A DNA stretch of 60,883 nucleotides from JACPHD01 sp964431805 (GTDB lineage Bacteria > Patescibacteriota > Patescibacteriia > Patescibacteriales > GWC2-42-12). Below are positions 32,811-41,804 of this stretch, piece by piece. The DNA lies in the NCBI GenBank assembly GCA_964431805.1, contig CAYSKV010000006.1, positions 1 to 60,883 on the forward strand, in the 5' to 3' direction. Below the pieces are notes generated by a model. It was not told the DNA's origin and made no database searches. It saw only the letters and a program-made list of their open reading frames with translations. Position numbers and translations under genes: made by a program. Every line of letters starts with the position of its first letter. Position 1 is the stretch's first letter.

Positions 32811-34157
32811 ATGAACAACGAACAACTTTGGCAAGCTATTTTAGGTGAAATTGAACTTAGCTTGTCCAGAGCTAATTTTACCACCTGGTTTAAAAACACT
32901 TTTATCTCTTCTATCGAAAACAACCGGGTAATTATTTGTGTACCCAACACTTTTACTAAGGCTTGGCTGGAAAAAAAATATCATAAAGAAATCGCCAACG
33001 CTTTTAAAAATGTTGGTTCAGTTGAAATTAAAGAAATTATTTATAAGGTTGAGGCTAGAAAAGAATTATCATCAGACGACTTTATAAAAAAAGTTAAAAC
33101 TGAAAATGTTGTTGAGGCTAAACCTAAAATTGTTAACCGTTTTGGTTTAAATAATCGATATATTTTTGATAATTTTATTGTTGGAAAAAATAATGAGTTA
33201 GCGCATGCAGCTTGCCAAGCCGTAGCCGCTAATCCGGGCCACGCTTACAATCCGCTCTTTATTTATGGCGGAGTAGGTTTAGGCAAAACTCACTTACTAC
33301 AAGCTATCGGCCACGAATTATCTAAAAAAACCGACAAAGTTTTATATGTTTCATCTGAAAAATTCACCAATGATTATGTTCACGCAATTAGAAATGGCCA
33401 AGCCAAAGACTTTAAAGACCGCTATCGCAATATTGATTTGCTGTTAATTGATGACATCCAATTTATGGGAGGTAAAGACGGAACACAAGAAGAATTTTTT
33501 CATACTTTTAATGAATTGCACCAAACTAATAAACAAATAGTAATTTCTTCTGACCGACCACCAAAAGCCATACCAGCTTTAGAAAAAAGATTATTATCGC
33601 GCTTTGAATGGGGCATGATTGCTGACGTCAGTTCTCCAGATTTAGAAACCAGAATAGCAATTTTAGAGACAAAGTGCCGAGAAAAAAATTATAAGCTTGA
33701 TAGAGAAATTTTGGCTTATATTGCAAATAATATAACTAACAACATCCGAGAATTAGAAGGCGCTTTAAACCGCTTGATCGCTTATTATGAATTTAATAAT
33801 TCTTTACCATCAATAGAATCAACGAAAAGTATTTTAGCTGGCATAATTTCTAATTTTCAATCAAGATCAACTACCGCTAAAACCATTATTGAGGCCGCGG
33901 CCAAATTTTTTGATATTAATATTAAAGATTTGGTTGGGCAAAGCCGTAAAAAAGAATTGGTCGTGCCCAGACAAATTGTTATGTACTTAATGCGCAAAGA
34001 AATAAACGCCTCTTATCCCTCAATCGGCCAAGAATTAGGTGGTCGAGATCACACCACCGCCATGCACGCTTATAATAAAATTGAACGCGAGTGCCAAGAA
34101 GATGAAAAAATAAAACAACACGTAGACTCTATCAAACAAGTAATTTATAGTGGCTAA
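32811..34157 (+). CDS. dnaA: Chromosomal replication initiator DnaA
   Basis: This 448-residue initiator has all four domains: N-terminal oligomerisation (WQAILGEIELSLSRANFTTWF), a short linker, an AAA+ core with Walker A GGVGLGKTHLL and Walker B LLLIDDIQFMGGKDGTQEEF, and the C-terminal DNA-binding domain with the signature GGRDHTTAMHAYNKIE. It binds DnaA boxes; two perfect boxes exist in this window at 43428 and 43448, not adjacent to the gene. Confidence 0.98.
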   Translation: MNNEQLWQAILGEIELSLSRANFTTWFKNTFISSIENNRVIICVPNTFTKAWLEKKYHKEIANAFKNVGSVEIKEIIYKVEARKELSSDDFIKKVKTENVVEAKPKIVNRFGLNNRYIFDNFIVGKNNELAHAACQAVAANPGHAYNPLFIYGGVGLGKTHLLQAIGHELSKKTDKVLYVSSEKFTNDYVHAIRNGQAKDFKDRYRNIDLLLIDDIQFMGGKDGTQEEFFHTFNELHQTNKQIVISSDRPPKAIPALEKRLLSRFEWGMIADVSSPDLETRIAILETKCREKNYKLDREILAYIANNITNNIRELEGALNRLIAYYEFNNSLPSIESTKSILAGIISNFQSRSTTAKTIIEAAAKFFDINIKDLVGQSRKKELVVPRQIVMYLMRKEINASYPSIGQELGGRDHTTAMHAYNKIERECQEDEKIKQHVDSIKQVIYSG

Positions 34158-34423
34158 TAACCTAATGAAAAGTATTAGTTTGTTTGTTGATAGTCTGTTA
34201 AAAATTTTATACAAAAAAATTTCATCCACAGTCAGCTTATTTATTCCACTTTTTTTTCAACAACAACCCCACAATTATAAAACCAACAAAACAACAAACC
34301 CTAGCCAAGACCAAACAAAAAATTAACTTATCAACCCACTTATTATTATTACTATTTATAAATTATATAAATACTAATTAATTAATAAACACCCAAATCT
34401 GTTAATAACTTATAAAATATATT
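34158..34423. other. dnaA-dnaN intergenic region
   Basis: 266 bp, AT-rich, with a C-rich plus-strand stretch (34261-34320) and TTCATCCACA (34220-34229), a DnaA-box-like site with one extra base. It holds no gene. It is a second possible origin position. Confidence 0.4.
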
Positions 34424-35575
34424 ATGACAAATCAAACTACTAATAAATTAAAAATATTTAGTTTGCAAGAAAATTTAAAACAAGGGTTAGCTTTGGTTGG
34501 GCATATTTCTGGAAAAAATATTAATTTACCAATATTAAATAATGTTTTAATAAAAGCTGAGGAAGGAAAAATAAAACTAATTACCACCAACTTAGAGGTT
34601 GGGATAAGTAGTGTAATTAGAGGAAAAATTGAGGGTGAGGGTTTGTTTACGGTTAATTCAAAAATTATTTCTGATTGTATAAACCTTTTACCAAATAAAA
34701 AAATCGGCCTAGAACAAAGTGGTAATGATTTATTGGTAGATTGTGAAAATTACCAAGCAAAGGTTAGGGGTCAATCAGCTGAAGAGTTTCCTTTAATACC
34801 AGAAGTTGATAGAAAAAATTATTTTAGCGCAGAGGCGGAAGAGGTAAAAAAAGCAATTTCTCAAATAATTTTTGCTACAGCAATGAGCGAAACTAGGCTA
34901 GAGTTGTCTGGCGTCCTTTTTGTTTTTTCTGGGAATAATTTAATTATGGCCGCTACTGATAGTTATCGTTTAGCTGAAAAAAAGATTAAAATTAAATCAA
35001 ATAGCGAAGAAGATAAAAAAATTATTGTGCCAGCAAAAACCTTACAGGAATTACTAAGAATTTTATCTGTTAGTTTAGGTGATGAAGTGGAAGAAAAAAC
35101 TTCTGAAATAAAATTTTATATTTCGGAAAATCAAATTTTATTTACTTATGGTTCAACCGAATTAGTCTCTCGTTTAATTGAGGGACAATACCCAGACTAT
35201 CAACAAATAATTCCTAACAACAGCAAAACTAAAATTTCTATTAATCAGCAAGAATTGGTTAGGGCCGTAAAAATGGCGTCTTTATTCTCTAAAACTGGTA
35301 TTAATGATGTTAATTTAGATTTTCCGGTAGGTAAAAATCAAGTAGTTATTTCTTCAGTTTCTGGGCAAACCGGAGAAAATATAACAAATTTAGAAGCTAA
35401 GGTGTCGGGTGATGATAATAGTATTGTTGTTAATTATCGTTATTTACTTGAAGGTTTAAATAATATTGAAAAAGAAACAGTCAAAATTGAAATTATAGAT
35501 AGTAATACTCCATGCGTTATTCGGCCGGAGCAAGACGAAAGCTATGTTTATATTATTATGCCCATAAAACAATAA
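34424..35575 (+). CDS. dnaN: DNA polymerase III beta clamp
   Basis: This 383-residue sliding clamp is made of three repeated clamp folds. NLPILNNVLIKAE, GQSAEEFPLIPE, MAATDSYRLAEKKI, RLIEGQYPDYQQIIP and the C-terminal VYIIMPI (MPM/IR-like end) are typical. It encircles DNA and tethers the replicase. It follows dnaA as usual and is ended by a strong terminator. Confidence 0.96.
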   Translation: MTNQTTNKLKIFSLQENLKQGLALVGHISGKNINLPILNNVLIKAEEGKIKLITTNLEVGISSVIRGKIEGEGLFTVNSKIISDCINLLPNKKIGLEQSGNDLLVDCENYQAKVRGQSAEEFPLIPEVDRKNYFSAEAEEVKKAISQIIFATAMSETRLELSGVLFVFSGNNLIMAATDSYRLAEKKIKIKSNSEEDKKIIVPAKTLQELLRILSVSLGDEVEEKTSEIKFYISENQILFTYGSTELVSRLIEGQYPDYQQIIPNNSKTKISINQQELVRAVKMASLFSKTGINDVNLDFPVGKNQVVISSVSGQTGENITNLEAKVSGDDNSIVVNYRYLLEGLNNIEKETVKIEIIDSNTPCVIRPEQDESYVYIIMPIKQ

Positions 35576-35598
35576 ATTTATTTTTTGTAAATATTAAG

Positions 35599-35627
35599 AA
35601 AAACCGCCAGTAAAATTTTGGCGGTTT
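35599..35627 (+). terminator. Terminator of dnaN
   Basis: AAAAACCGCCA / TTGGCGGTTTTTTT hairpin, 24 bp after the stop. Confidence 0.88.
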
Positions 35628-35649
35628 TTTTATTTATATTTTAGAAATA

Positions 35650-38589
35650 CTATTGAGTAGTTGCTGGCGTGGTGGTGGCAGAAGAGGTTAGATTATTAAT
35701 ATTTACGGAAACTTCTTCACTGGTGGCGACTTGGCTATACCAGCCATGAGCTTCGGCATAAAATTTATATAAACCAGGCGTTAAAATTTTTATCATTTGC
35801 GCTTCGGCAGTTGTATTAATAACTTGGCTTTGAGCGATTTGTTCTACTTTGCCGCTGGTATCTTTAAAATAAAAAGTAACACCGGCCACTTGATCTGGGT
35901 TTGTTACCTCAGCTTTTAATAATAAAGGAAAATCATATTTAACTAAATTAATCGCTTCTATGGGTTGGATTAAGGCGACACTAATTTTAGTGCTTTTTGG
36001 TCTACTGTTTTTATTTAAATTAAATTCTAGTTTTTGTTCTGAGCAATTATCAACATCATCGCAAACACGAACAATTAAATTATGAAAACCATTAGTTAAA
36101 GAACTAACCGATTTGCTTAAATTAAAAGGATAAGAATTTACAATACCAAATAAATAACCATCAACATAATATTCAGCTCGGCTAACTCCTCGTGGCGCTG
36201 TAGCGCTAATTTGCACGTTTAAGGTTTGGCTGTCAATGGTTTGCTTGTTGTTTGGCGAATCAATTGAGATGACTGGATTTAACTCTGGTTTATGAACATT
36301 GTCATATTCGGTTGGCGCCGCTGAATTAACAATGCCTTGTTTTTTTGCCCACTCTAAAACCGCATTTTCCCACAAGTTAAATTGCGGATCGCTTTGAGGA
36401 TTGGTTGGCGCTGGTCCGCGTGGGTCGTCTTTATTAACATAATATAAAATACAGTGGGTTTGTTTGTATTGTTTTTCTATAATTGCGCTGGCTGGCGTAA
36501 ATTCATTAGCTAAAAGTCCGGAAAATTTATCAATTTTTACTATAGTTTCTCCGTCTACCACACCATCTAAGACTGCTTTGCCGGTTGGTTTATTATCTGG
36601 AGCGTTAAAATATTCAATTGGCGTATTGCCTAAAACTTTATTCATGTAATCATGCCAAATTGGCGCGGCCACTATTGAGCCATCAGCGCCGCGCTTCATC
36701 TCTTTATTATTATTGTTACCAACCCAGACGCCAGTAACGATTGATGGAGTATAACCAATGGTCCAAGCATCACGGTAGTCGTTTGTGGTGCCGGTCTTAG
36801 CCGCTACTGGCCTTGAACCTAGAGTTAACATATTATTTGCTCCAAAAATATAAGCGCGAGCCGAATTGTCTGATAAAATACTATTGGTTAAACGAGCGAT
36901 ATTTGGTTCTAAAACTTTTTCATCTTGGCTTTTAAACTCTTCTAAAACTTTTCCATCTTTATCTTCAACTTTTAAGATTACAGCGATTGGATGTTTAATG
37001 CCTTCTCGTGCAAAAGCGCTAAAAGCATTAGTGTGTTCTAATAATTTTACTTCGCCGCCGCCCAAAACCAAAGATAAGCCAAAACGATTTTTATCATTTA
37101 GTGTTGTATAGCCTAAATTTTGCGCCAAACTAATAACATTATCAATACCGGTTAAATAAATAGTTTTTACTGCTGGTACGTTTAAAGAGCCGGCCAGGGC
37201 TTGCCTAATAGTAATTGGGCCATGTTCTCTTGAATCATAATTATGTGGTTCGTATGGTTTAGCTGGGTCGGTAGAAAAATTAGTTACCACATCATAAAGA
37301 ACCGTGTTTGGAGTATAGCCCTTTATAAATGAAGCAGTGTAAACAATTGGTTTAAAAGATGAGCCTGGTTGCCGAGGTTGTAAGGCCACGTTAACTTGGC
37401 CATCAATGTCGTCATTAAAATAATCGCGAGAACCAACCATAGCTAGGACTTGACCGGTTTTAGGATCAATTGAAACTAAAGAGGCATTAGTGGCTTGATA
37501 ATTTTTTTCATTGGTTGCCGCCTTTTCATTAATTACCTCCTCGGCAATTTTTTGTTTATATAAATCTAATGTGGTGTAAATTTTTAAGCCACCCTGTTCT
37601 ATGGTTTTTTCTCCATATTTATCAGCCAACATTTCCTTAACATACATCACAAAATGCGGCGCTATCATGTTATCAGACCTTTCTTTAAATACTATCGTTG
37701 TATTTTTAGCTTCAGTGGCTTGATCTTTTGTGATGTAGCCGTATTTAACCATTAAATCCAAAATATATTTTTGTCTGGCTATAAGCAAATCTTTATTTGG
37801 TCCAAAAGGGGAATAGCGGCTAGGAGCTTGTGGTATGGCCGCTAAAATAGCGGCTTCAGCTAAATTAACTTCACGTACGCTTTTACCAAAATAAAGTTGG
37901 CTAGCGGCTTCAACGCCATAAGCGGTTGAACCATAAGGTATTTCATTAAAGTACATTTGTAAAATTTCGTCTTTAGAAAATTTCTTTTCTATGCGGTAAG
38001 CTAAAATAAGTTCTTTAGCTTTTCTAATGTAAGATTTTTCATTTGTTAAAATTGCATTTTTAACAAATTGTTGAGTTAGGGTTGAGCCGCCGGCAGTTTT
38101 GTTAAATAAGACATTAGTAACAACAGTTCTAAAAATTGCCCAAAGACTGAAGCCGCCATGTTTATAAAAATCTTTATCTTCGATAGAGATGGTGGCATTT
38201 TTAACGTTATCCGGTATATCTTTTAAATTTATTAGCGTGCGCTTTTCTTCGCCATGAATATCGTAAAGGATTGTGGTGCCAGTACGATCGTAAATTTTAG
38301 TGCTTTGAGCAATTTGTCTTTCAGTTAAGCGATTAGGATCTGGTAAATCATGAGATAGCCACAAAAAACCAGCGTAGCTTAAAATAAACAAAACTAAAAA
38401 ACCAATAAAAATAGTTTTAGGTTGAATTTTTAGAGGGTTGTTTTTGTTGTTGCTGAAGTATTGTTTTACGCCTCCCCGGTTGTTAAAACCAGATGATTTT
38501 TTTTGAGCCTTGTTAAAAAAATATTTTTTTTGCGGATGGCGCCAACCTTGTGGAGATTTTATATGATTTGAAGAATATGAAGAGACCAT
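35650..38589 (-). CDS. Class A penicillin-binding protein with Ig-like C-terminus
   Basis: This 979-residue bifunctional peptidoglycan synthase has a basic cytoplasmic tail and a TM helix (about residues 57-77). The GT51 glycosyltransferase follows (ISIEDKDFYKHGG, GGSTLTQQFVKN, KDEILQMYFNEIPYG). The transpeptidase has its catalytic Ser in PGSSFKPIVY, then SLN and KTGTT. After about residue 720, Ig-like modules follow (SIDSPNNKQTIDSQTLNVQI ... YYVDGYLFG), a fusion typical of envelope proteins in this group. An inverted-repeat element lies directly upstream (38599-38760). Confidence 0.93.
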   Translation of the reverse strand: MVSSYSSNHIKSPQGWRHPQKKYFFNKAQKKSSGFNNRGGVKQYFSNNKNNPLKIQPKTIFIGFLVLFILSYAGFLWLSHDLPDPNRLTERQIAQSTKIYDRTGTTILYDIHGEEKRTLINLKDIPDNVKNATISIEDKDFYKHGGFSLWAIFRTVVTNVLFNKTAGGSTLTQQFVKNAILTNEKSYIRKAKELILAYRIEKKFSKDEILQMYFNEIPYGSTAYGVEAASQLYFGKSVREVNLAEAAILAAIPQAPSRYSPFGPNKDLLIARQKYILDLMVKYGYITKDQATEAKNTTIVFKERSDNMIAPHFVMYVKEMLADKYGEKTIEQGGLKIYTTLDLYKQKIAEEVINEKAATNEKNYQATNASLVSIDPKTGQVLAMVGSRDYFNDDIDGQVNVALQPRQPGSSFKPIVYTASFIKGYTPNTVLYDVVTNFSTDPAKPYEPHNYDSREHGPITIRQALAGSLNVPAVKTIYLTGIDNVISLAQNLGYTTLNDKNRFGLSLVLGGGEVKLLEHTNAFSAFAREGIKHPIAVILKVEDKDGKVLEEFKSQDEKVLEPNIARLTNSILSDNSARAYIFGANNMLTLGSRPVAAKTGTTNDYRDAWTIGYTPSIVTGVWVGNNNNKEMKRGADGSIVAAPIWHDYMNKVLGNTPIEYFNAPDNKPTGKAVLDGVVDGETIVKIDKFSGLLANEFTPASAIIEKQYKQTHCILYYVNKDDPRGPAPTNPQSDPQFNLWENAVLEWAKKQGIVNSAAPTEYDNVHKPELNPVISIDSPNNKQTIDSQTLNVQISATAPRGVSRAEYYVDGYLFGIVNSYPFNLSKSVSSLTNGFHNLIVRVCDDVDNCSEQKLEFNLNKNSRPKSTKISVALIQPIEAINLVKYDFPLLLKAEVTNPDQVAGVTFYFKDTSGKVEQIAQSQVINTTAEAQMIKILTPGLYKFYAEAHGWYSQVATSEEVSVNINNLTSSATTTPATTQ

Positions 38590-38598
38590 AATGTTTGT

Positions 38599-38760
38599 GG
38601 GGCTATTGATAAAGACCGTATTCGGTCTAAATTTTCAAATTTTTGTAAATTTTTTCTAAAATTTTTTTACCAATATAGCAATATTGCCTCAAAAATTTTA
38701 TAAAAAATTTTCTTAAAATTATGAAAATTTATTTCCGAAAGAGCCTTTATTAATAGCCCC
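38599..38760 (-). repeat. 162-bp element with terminal inverted repeats, copy 2
   Basis: The ends GGGGCTATTGATAAAG and CTTTATTAATAGCCCC pair over 15 of 16 positions. The reverse complement aligns over its full length with 21266-21428. It is inserted 9 bp upstream of the PBP start codon, so it probably lies in its 5' leader. Confidence 0.75.
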
Positions 38761-38848
38761 TAATATAAAAAATTATAACAGTTTTTTACATATCTAGCAA
38801 TGAATAATTTTTTAAAAATTTAAATCTACCAATTTTTATTTTAAGCTA

Positions 38849-38973
38849 TTGGCCGGCTTTAGCGTTTTGTGGTAAAATATAATTAATGTTAATAACTTAA
38901 TTATTAAAAATTAACACTAACGCGACAGGTTAATTTCTGGCGTATTGGTGTTTTCTTTGAGGGGAGGTGAAAA
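38849..38973 (+). promoter_or_regulatory. Promoter and leader of first pilin gene
   Basis: TTGGCC (38849), 18 bp, TAAAAT (38873-38878). The leader holds a stem AACACTAACGC / GCGTATTGGTGTT and a very strong SD GGGGAGGTGA five bases before ATG 38974, which suggests high expression. Confidence 0.6.
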
Positions 38974-39381
38974 ATGAAGAAAACATTATTAAAAAAAGCA
39001 GTAGTATTGGCCATGTCATTATTTATCTTAACTCCAGTTTTAGCTTTTTCTTTGCCGGCCTTTGCAACTGATACTTTAAATCCTTGGGGTTCTGATACTT
39101 TAAAGGATAATATTCAAACTGAAACTGGTTTGGGCGAACGTGATCCACGTGACATCGCAGCTTCAGTCATTAATGTTATTTTAGGATTTTTAGGAATTGT
39201 CGCCGTAATCATAATTTTATTGGGTGGTTTTAAATGGATGACTGCTGGTGGTAACGAAGACAAGGTTGGTGAAGCTAAAAAATTAATTACTGCCGGTATC
39301 ATCGGCTTAGTAATTATCGTAGCTTCTTTCGCTATCGCGACTTTCGTCTTAGATTCATTAATTAACGCTACTACGGATTAA
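38974..39381 (+). CDS. VirB2/TrbC-like pilin (paralog 1)
   Basis: This 135-residue protein has a signal peptide (cleavage near PAFATD) and two membrane helices (ASVINVILGFLGIVAVIIILLGG and LITAGIIGLVIIVASFAIATFVL) linked by FKWMTAGGNEDKVGEAKK. This matches the VirB2/TrbC-like, Mbov_0395-type pilin family common in Patescibacteria. Such pilins form conjugation-like or surface filaments. It is first of six tandem paralogs. It has the strongest ribosome site and its own triple hairpin downstream, so it is likely the major, separately transcribed subunit. No secretion ATPase is encoded in the window. Confidence 0.82.
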   Translation: MKKTLLKKAVVLAMSLFILTPVLAFSLPAFATDTLNPWGSDTLKDNIQTETGLGERDPRDIAASVINVILGFLGIVAVIIILLGGFKWMTAGGNEDKVGEAKKLITAGIIGLVIIVASFAIATFVLDSLINATTD

Positions 39382-39383
39382 TC

Positions 39384-39470
39384 TTCTTAATACCGGTATT
39401 AAGAAAAAGTGGTTCCCGTTTTTCGGGACCACTGCCTTGAACAAGAATTTAGATTCGTGATCAAGGCAGT
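39384..39470 (+). terminator. Triple hairpin after pilin 1
   Basis: Three consecutive stems: an 11-bp perfect palindrome (39384-39405), GTGGTTCCCG/CGGGACCAC (39409-39432) and ACTGCCTTGA/TCAAGGCAGT (39431-39470). None has a long T run, so they may stabilise the mRNA 3' end or attenuate read-through. Confidence 0.6.
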
Positions 39471-39494
39471 GAGCAATATTTAAATAGATAATTT

Positions 39495-39899
39495 ATGTTT
39501 ACAAAATATAATAAAATCATTTTTTCTAGCTTAATGATTGTTTTATCATTTTTAATGATGGCGCAGATTGTGTTAGCAGAGGAGCCTAAAGATAATAATT
39601 ATGGTTTAAATAAAACCGCTGACGTGGGTATGGGGATTAAAGCAGAGACGATAAATAATAGTAATTTGTCTGTTATTATTGGTAAAATTGTAGGCACGGG
39701 CTTAGCGTTTTTAGGTGTGGTTTTTTTCGTTTTAATACTTTATGCCGGTTTAGGTTGGATTTTGTCTATGGGCAATGAAGAAAAAATTAAGCAATCTAAA
39801 GACATGATTATAGCCGCAATTTTAGGTTTAATTGTAGTTTTAGGGGCTTATGCGATTACTATGCTTATACCTATGATATTTAAAAATGCAGGAATTTAA
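39495..39899 (+). CDS. VirB2/TrbC-like pilin (paralog 2)
   Basis: This 134-residue paralog has a signal peptide ending near VLAEEP. Two membrane helices (GTGLAFLGVVFFVLILYAGLGWIL and MIIAAILGLIVVLGAYAITMLI) follow, with loop SMGNEEKIKQSKD replacing the KWMTAGGNEEKV consensus. It starts a run of five closely spaced genes (gaps of 2-63 bp) downstream of the hairpins. The divergence between paralogs suggests minor or specialised pilins. Confidence 0.78.
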   Translation: MFTKYNKIIFSSLMIVLSFLMMAQIVLAEEPKDNNYGLNKTADVGMGIKAETINNSNLSVIIGKIVGTGLAFLGVVFFVLILYAGLGWILSMGNEEKIKQSKDMIIAAILGLIVVLGAYAITMLIPMIFKNAGI

Positions 39900-39912
39900 T
39901 AAATAGTAATTT

Positions 39913-40326
39913 ATGAAAAGGTTATACATATTTTTTATAGTTATTTTTTTGTTCTATGCTTTTGTAATTATATCAGCGCCGGTTCTTGCGGCCGATTCAA
40001 AATTTATTACAGGCATAAAAACCACCGGACAAGGCGCTGGCTATGAGGGTGTTATTGATGACGAATCTGATGCATTAAATTTTTTAGCGGTAATGTTGGG
40101 TCAGGCGGTAACACCGATTTTTATGGGTGTAGCCGGTATGATATCTTTCGCCTATGGCGGATATAAATGGATGATGGCGCGCGGCAACGAGCAGGACGTG
40201 GAATTAGCTAAAACTATAATTATAAATACTATAATCGCTATGGTAGTGGCTTTTTCCGCTTATGCGATTGTAATTTTAGTAGCCGGTAAAATAGTGGCTC
40301 CAACCTTAGGCTCTTCGGGTTTATAA
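39913..40326 (+). CDS. VirB2/TrbC-like pilin (paralog 3)
   Basis: This 137-residue paralog has a signal peptide ending near VLAADS and two membrane segments (AVTPIFMGVAGMISFAYGGYKWMM and IIINTIIAMVVAFSAYAIVILVAG) joined by ARGNEQDVELAK. It differs most in the loop and in the lack of the LGFLGI motif. It is 13 bp after paralog 2, so the two are probably translated from one mRNA. Confidence 0.75.
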   Translation: MKRLYIFFIVIFLFYAFVIISAPVLAADSKFITGIKTTGQGAGYEGVIDDESDALNFLAVMLGQAVTPIFMGVAGMISFAYGGYKWMMARGNEQDVELAKTIIINTIIAMVVAFSAYAIVILVAGKIVAPTLGSSGL

Positions 40327-40333
40327 TAAATTT

Positions 40334-40783
40334 ATGAATAATAATAAAATAAAAATTTTTGCGGTTAGTTTGTTTTTTATAATGTTTTTTTCTGCTGTTA
40401 ACTTTTGTTATGCGTCAGATTCATTAAATTTAGGCAATGCTTTTAAGGACGATAAAAATAGTCCATTAAACGCCGCGGCTGGCGTTGGCGCTGGCTTTAA
40501 TACCGACGTGGATTTTCAAGAGATTGTTGCCGCCATAATTACTTCAGTTTTATCTTTAATGGGCGTAATATTTTTAGCTTTGATGATTTACGCCGGATTT
40601 AAATGGATGACGGCTAGAGGGGAAGAAGAAAAAGTTACTGACGCTAAAGAAACGCTTACGCGCGCTATTATTGGATTAATAATTGTTTTAGCCGCTTATG
40701 CGATTAGTTATTTTGTTGTAAGTAGCCTTAGTAGTAAGGTTTTAAATGATAGTGGATCAACAACGGAACAAGCACCAGAATAG
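40334..40783 (+). CDS. VirB2/TrbC-like pilin (paralog 4)
   Basis: This 149-residue paralog has a signal peptide ending at NFCYAS. The paired helices include SVLSLMGVIFLALMIYAGFKWM and AIIGLIIVLAAYAISYFVV, around TARGEEEKVTDAKE. The C-terminus SGSTTEQAPE is hydrophilic. It starts 7 bp after paralog 3. The repeated KWMTARGEEEKV loop is the family fingerprint shared with paralogs 5 and 6. Confidence 0.78.
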   Translation: MNNNKIKIFAVSLFFIMFFSAVNFCYASDSLNLGNAFKDDKNSPLNAAAGVGAGFNTDVDFQEIVAAIITSVLSLMGVIFLALMIYAGFKWMTARGEEEKVTDAKETLTRAIIGLIIVLAAYAISYFVVSSLSSKVLNDSGSTTEQAPE

Positions 40784-40847
40784 TTAATTAGATGTCTCTA
40801 AAAATTATCTTTTGGCGCATCAAACTTTTAAGTTAAAAATATATTAT

Positions 40848-41258
40848 ATGAAAATAAAAACAATTAATAAAATTAGATATACAATTTTACCATTTTTATT
40901 TATATTAATAGCTTTTCCATTATTAACTCATGCCGAAGATCCAGCTTTAACGAATTTAAAGAATGTAGGTAGCGTTAAAGGACCATATCAAGCGATAGAT
41001 TCAGGCAAAAATGATTTAGCTGGTATTGTTGGTATTGGTATCCAAGCATTTTTAGGACTGCTGGGCATGATATTTTTAGTTTTAATACTTTATGCTGGTT
41101 ATATGTGGATGATAGCGCGCGGCGAAGAAGAAAAAGTAGAAAAAGCAAAGGATACTTTAACTAGGGCGGTTATTGGTTTAATTATTGTGGTCGGCGCTTA
41201 TGCGATTAGTTATTTTGTTATTGATAAATTAATTATTAGCGGCAATATAATAAAATAA
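40848..41258 (+). CDS. VirB2/TrbC-like pilin (paralog 5)
   Basis: This 136-residue protein is read from ATG 40848. A TTG start at 40812 would add 12 residues that spoil the signal peptide and is rejected. The signal peptide ends near THAEDP. The helices are GLLGMIFLVLILYAGYMWMI and AVIGLIIVVGAYAISYFVI with ARGEEEKVEKAKD between them. It is most similar to paralogs 4 and 6, which points to recent tandem duplication. Confidence 0.78.
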   Translation: MKIKTINKIRYTILPFLFILIAFPLLTHAEDPALTNLKNVGSVKGPYQAIDSGKNDLAGIVGIGIQAFLGLLGMIFLVLILYAGYMWMIARGEEEKVEKAKDTLTRAVIGLIIVVGAYAISYFVIDKLIISGNIIK

Positions 41259-41260
41259 AT

Positions 41261-41725
41261 ATGTCTAAAAAATATTTTAAAAAAGCATTAATCGTTTTAA
41301 CTTTATTTATAATTATTTCAGCTAATTTTTATTTTATTAAAAATGTTAACGCTGAGGATACAGCTAAAACTAGTGCGGTGAATCAACTGCAAGCTGCCGG
41401 TAGCCCATGGGGCGGAGGAAAGCCTACGGGCAATGATAGTTTGGCCGGAATTATGGCTACGGCAATTAAAGCATTTTTAGGATTACTTGGTATTATATTT
41501 TTAGTTTTAATAATTTATGCTGGTTTTACTTGGATGACGGCTCAGGGCGAAGAAGAAAAAGTTACCAGAGCTAAAGAAACTTTGCAACGCGCAATCATTG
41601 GTTTAATTATAATAGTCGCGGCTTATTCTATAACTTACTTTGTATTTAATAGTTTGCCTGGGGGCGGTAGCGGTAGCGGAGGTAGTACACCGTCGCCATC
41701 ACCTGTGATTAATACTGGCGGTTAA
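41261..41725 (+). CDS. VirB2/TrbC-like pilin (paralog 6)
   Basis: This 154-residue last member of the first array starts 2 bp after paralog 5. The signal peptide ends near VNAEDT. The helices are AFLGLLGIIFLVLIIYAGFTWM and AIIGLIIIVAAYSITYFVF, with TAQGEEEKVTRAKE between. It carries an added Gly/Ser/Pro-rich tail (GGGSGSGGSTPSPSP) that could be exposed or glycosylated. A bidirectional terminator follows. Confidence 0.78.
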   Translation: MSKKYFKKALIVLTLFIIISANFYFIKNVNAEDTAKTSAVNQLQAAGSPWGGGKPTGNDSLAGIMATAIKAFLGLLGIIFLVLIIYAGFTWMTAQGEEEKVTRAKETLQRAIIGLIIIVAAYSITYFVFNSLPGGGSGSGGSTPSPSPVINTGG

Positions 41726-41743
41726 TATAAAATTAGTAGATAT

Positions 41744-41780
41744 AAAAAAGGCGTTTATCTTTAAAAGATAAACGCCTTTT
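41744..41780. terminator. Bidirectional terminator
   Basis: 18-bp arms AAAAGGCGTTTATCTTTT / AAAAGATAAACGCCTTTT between the pilin array (+) and a lipoprotein gene (-). Confidence 0.88.
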
Positions 41781-41804
41781 GGCATTTATTTATTTTTTGC
41801 TTTT

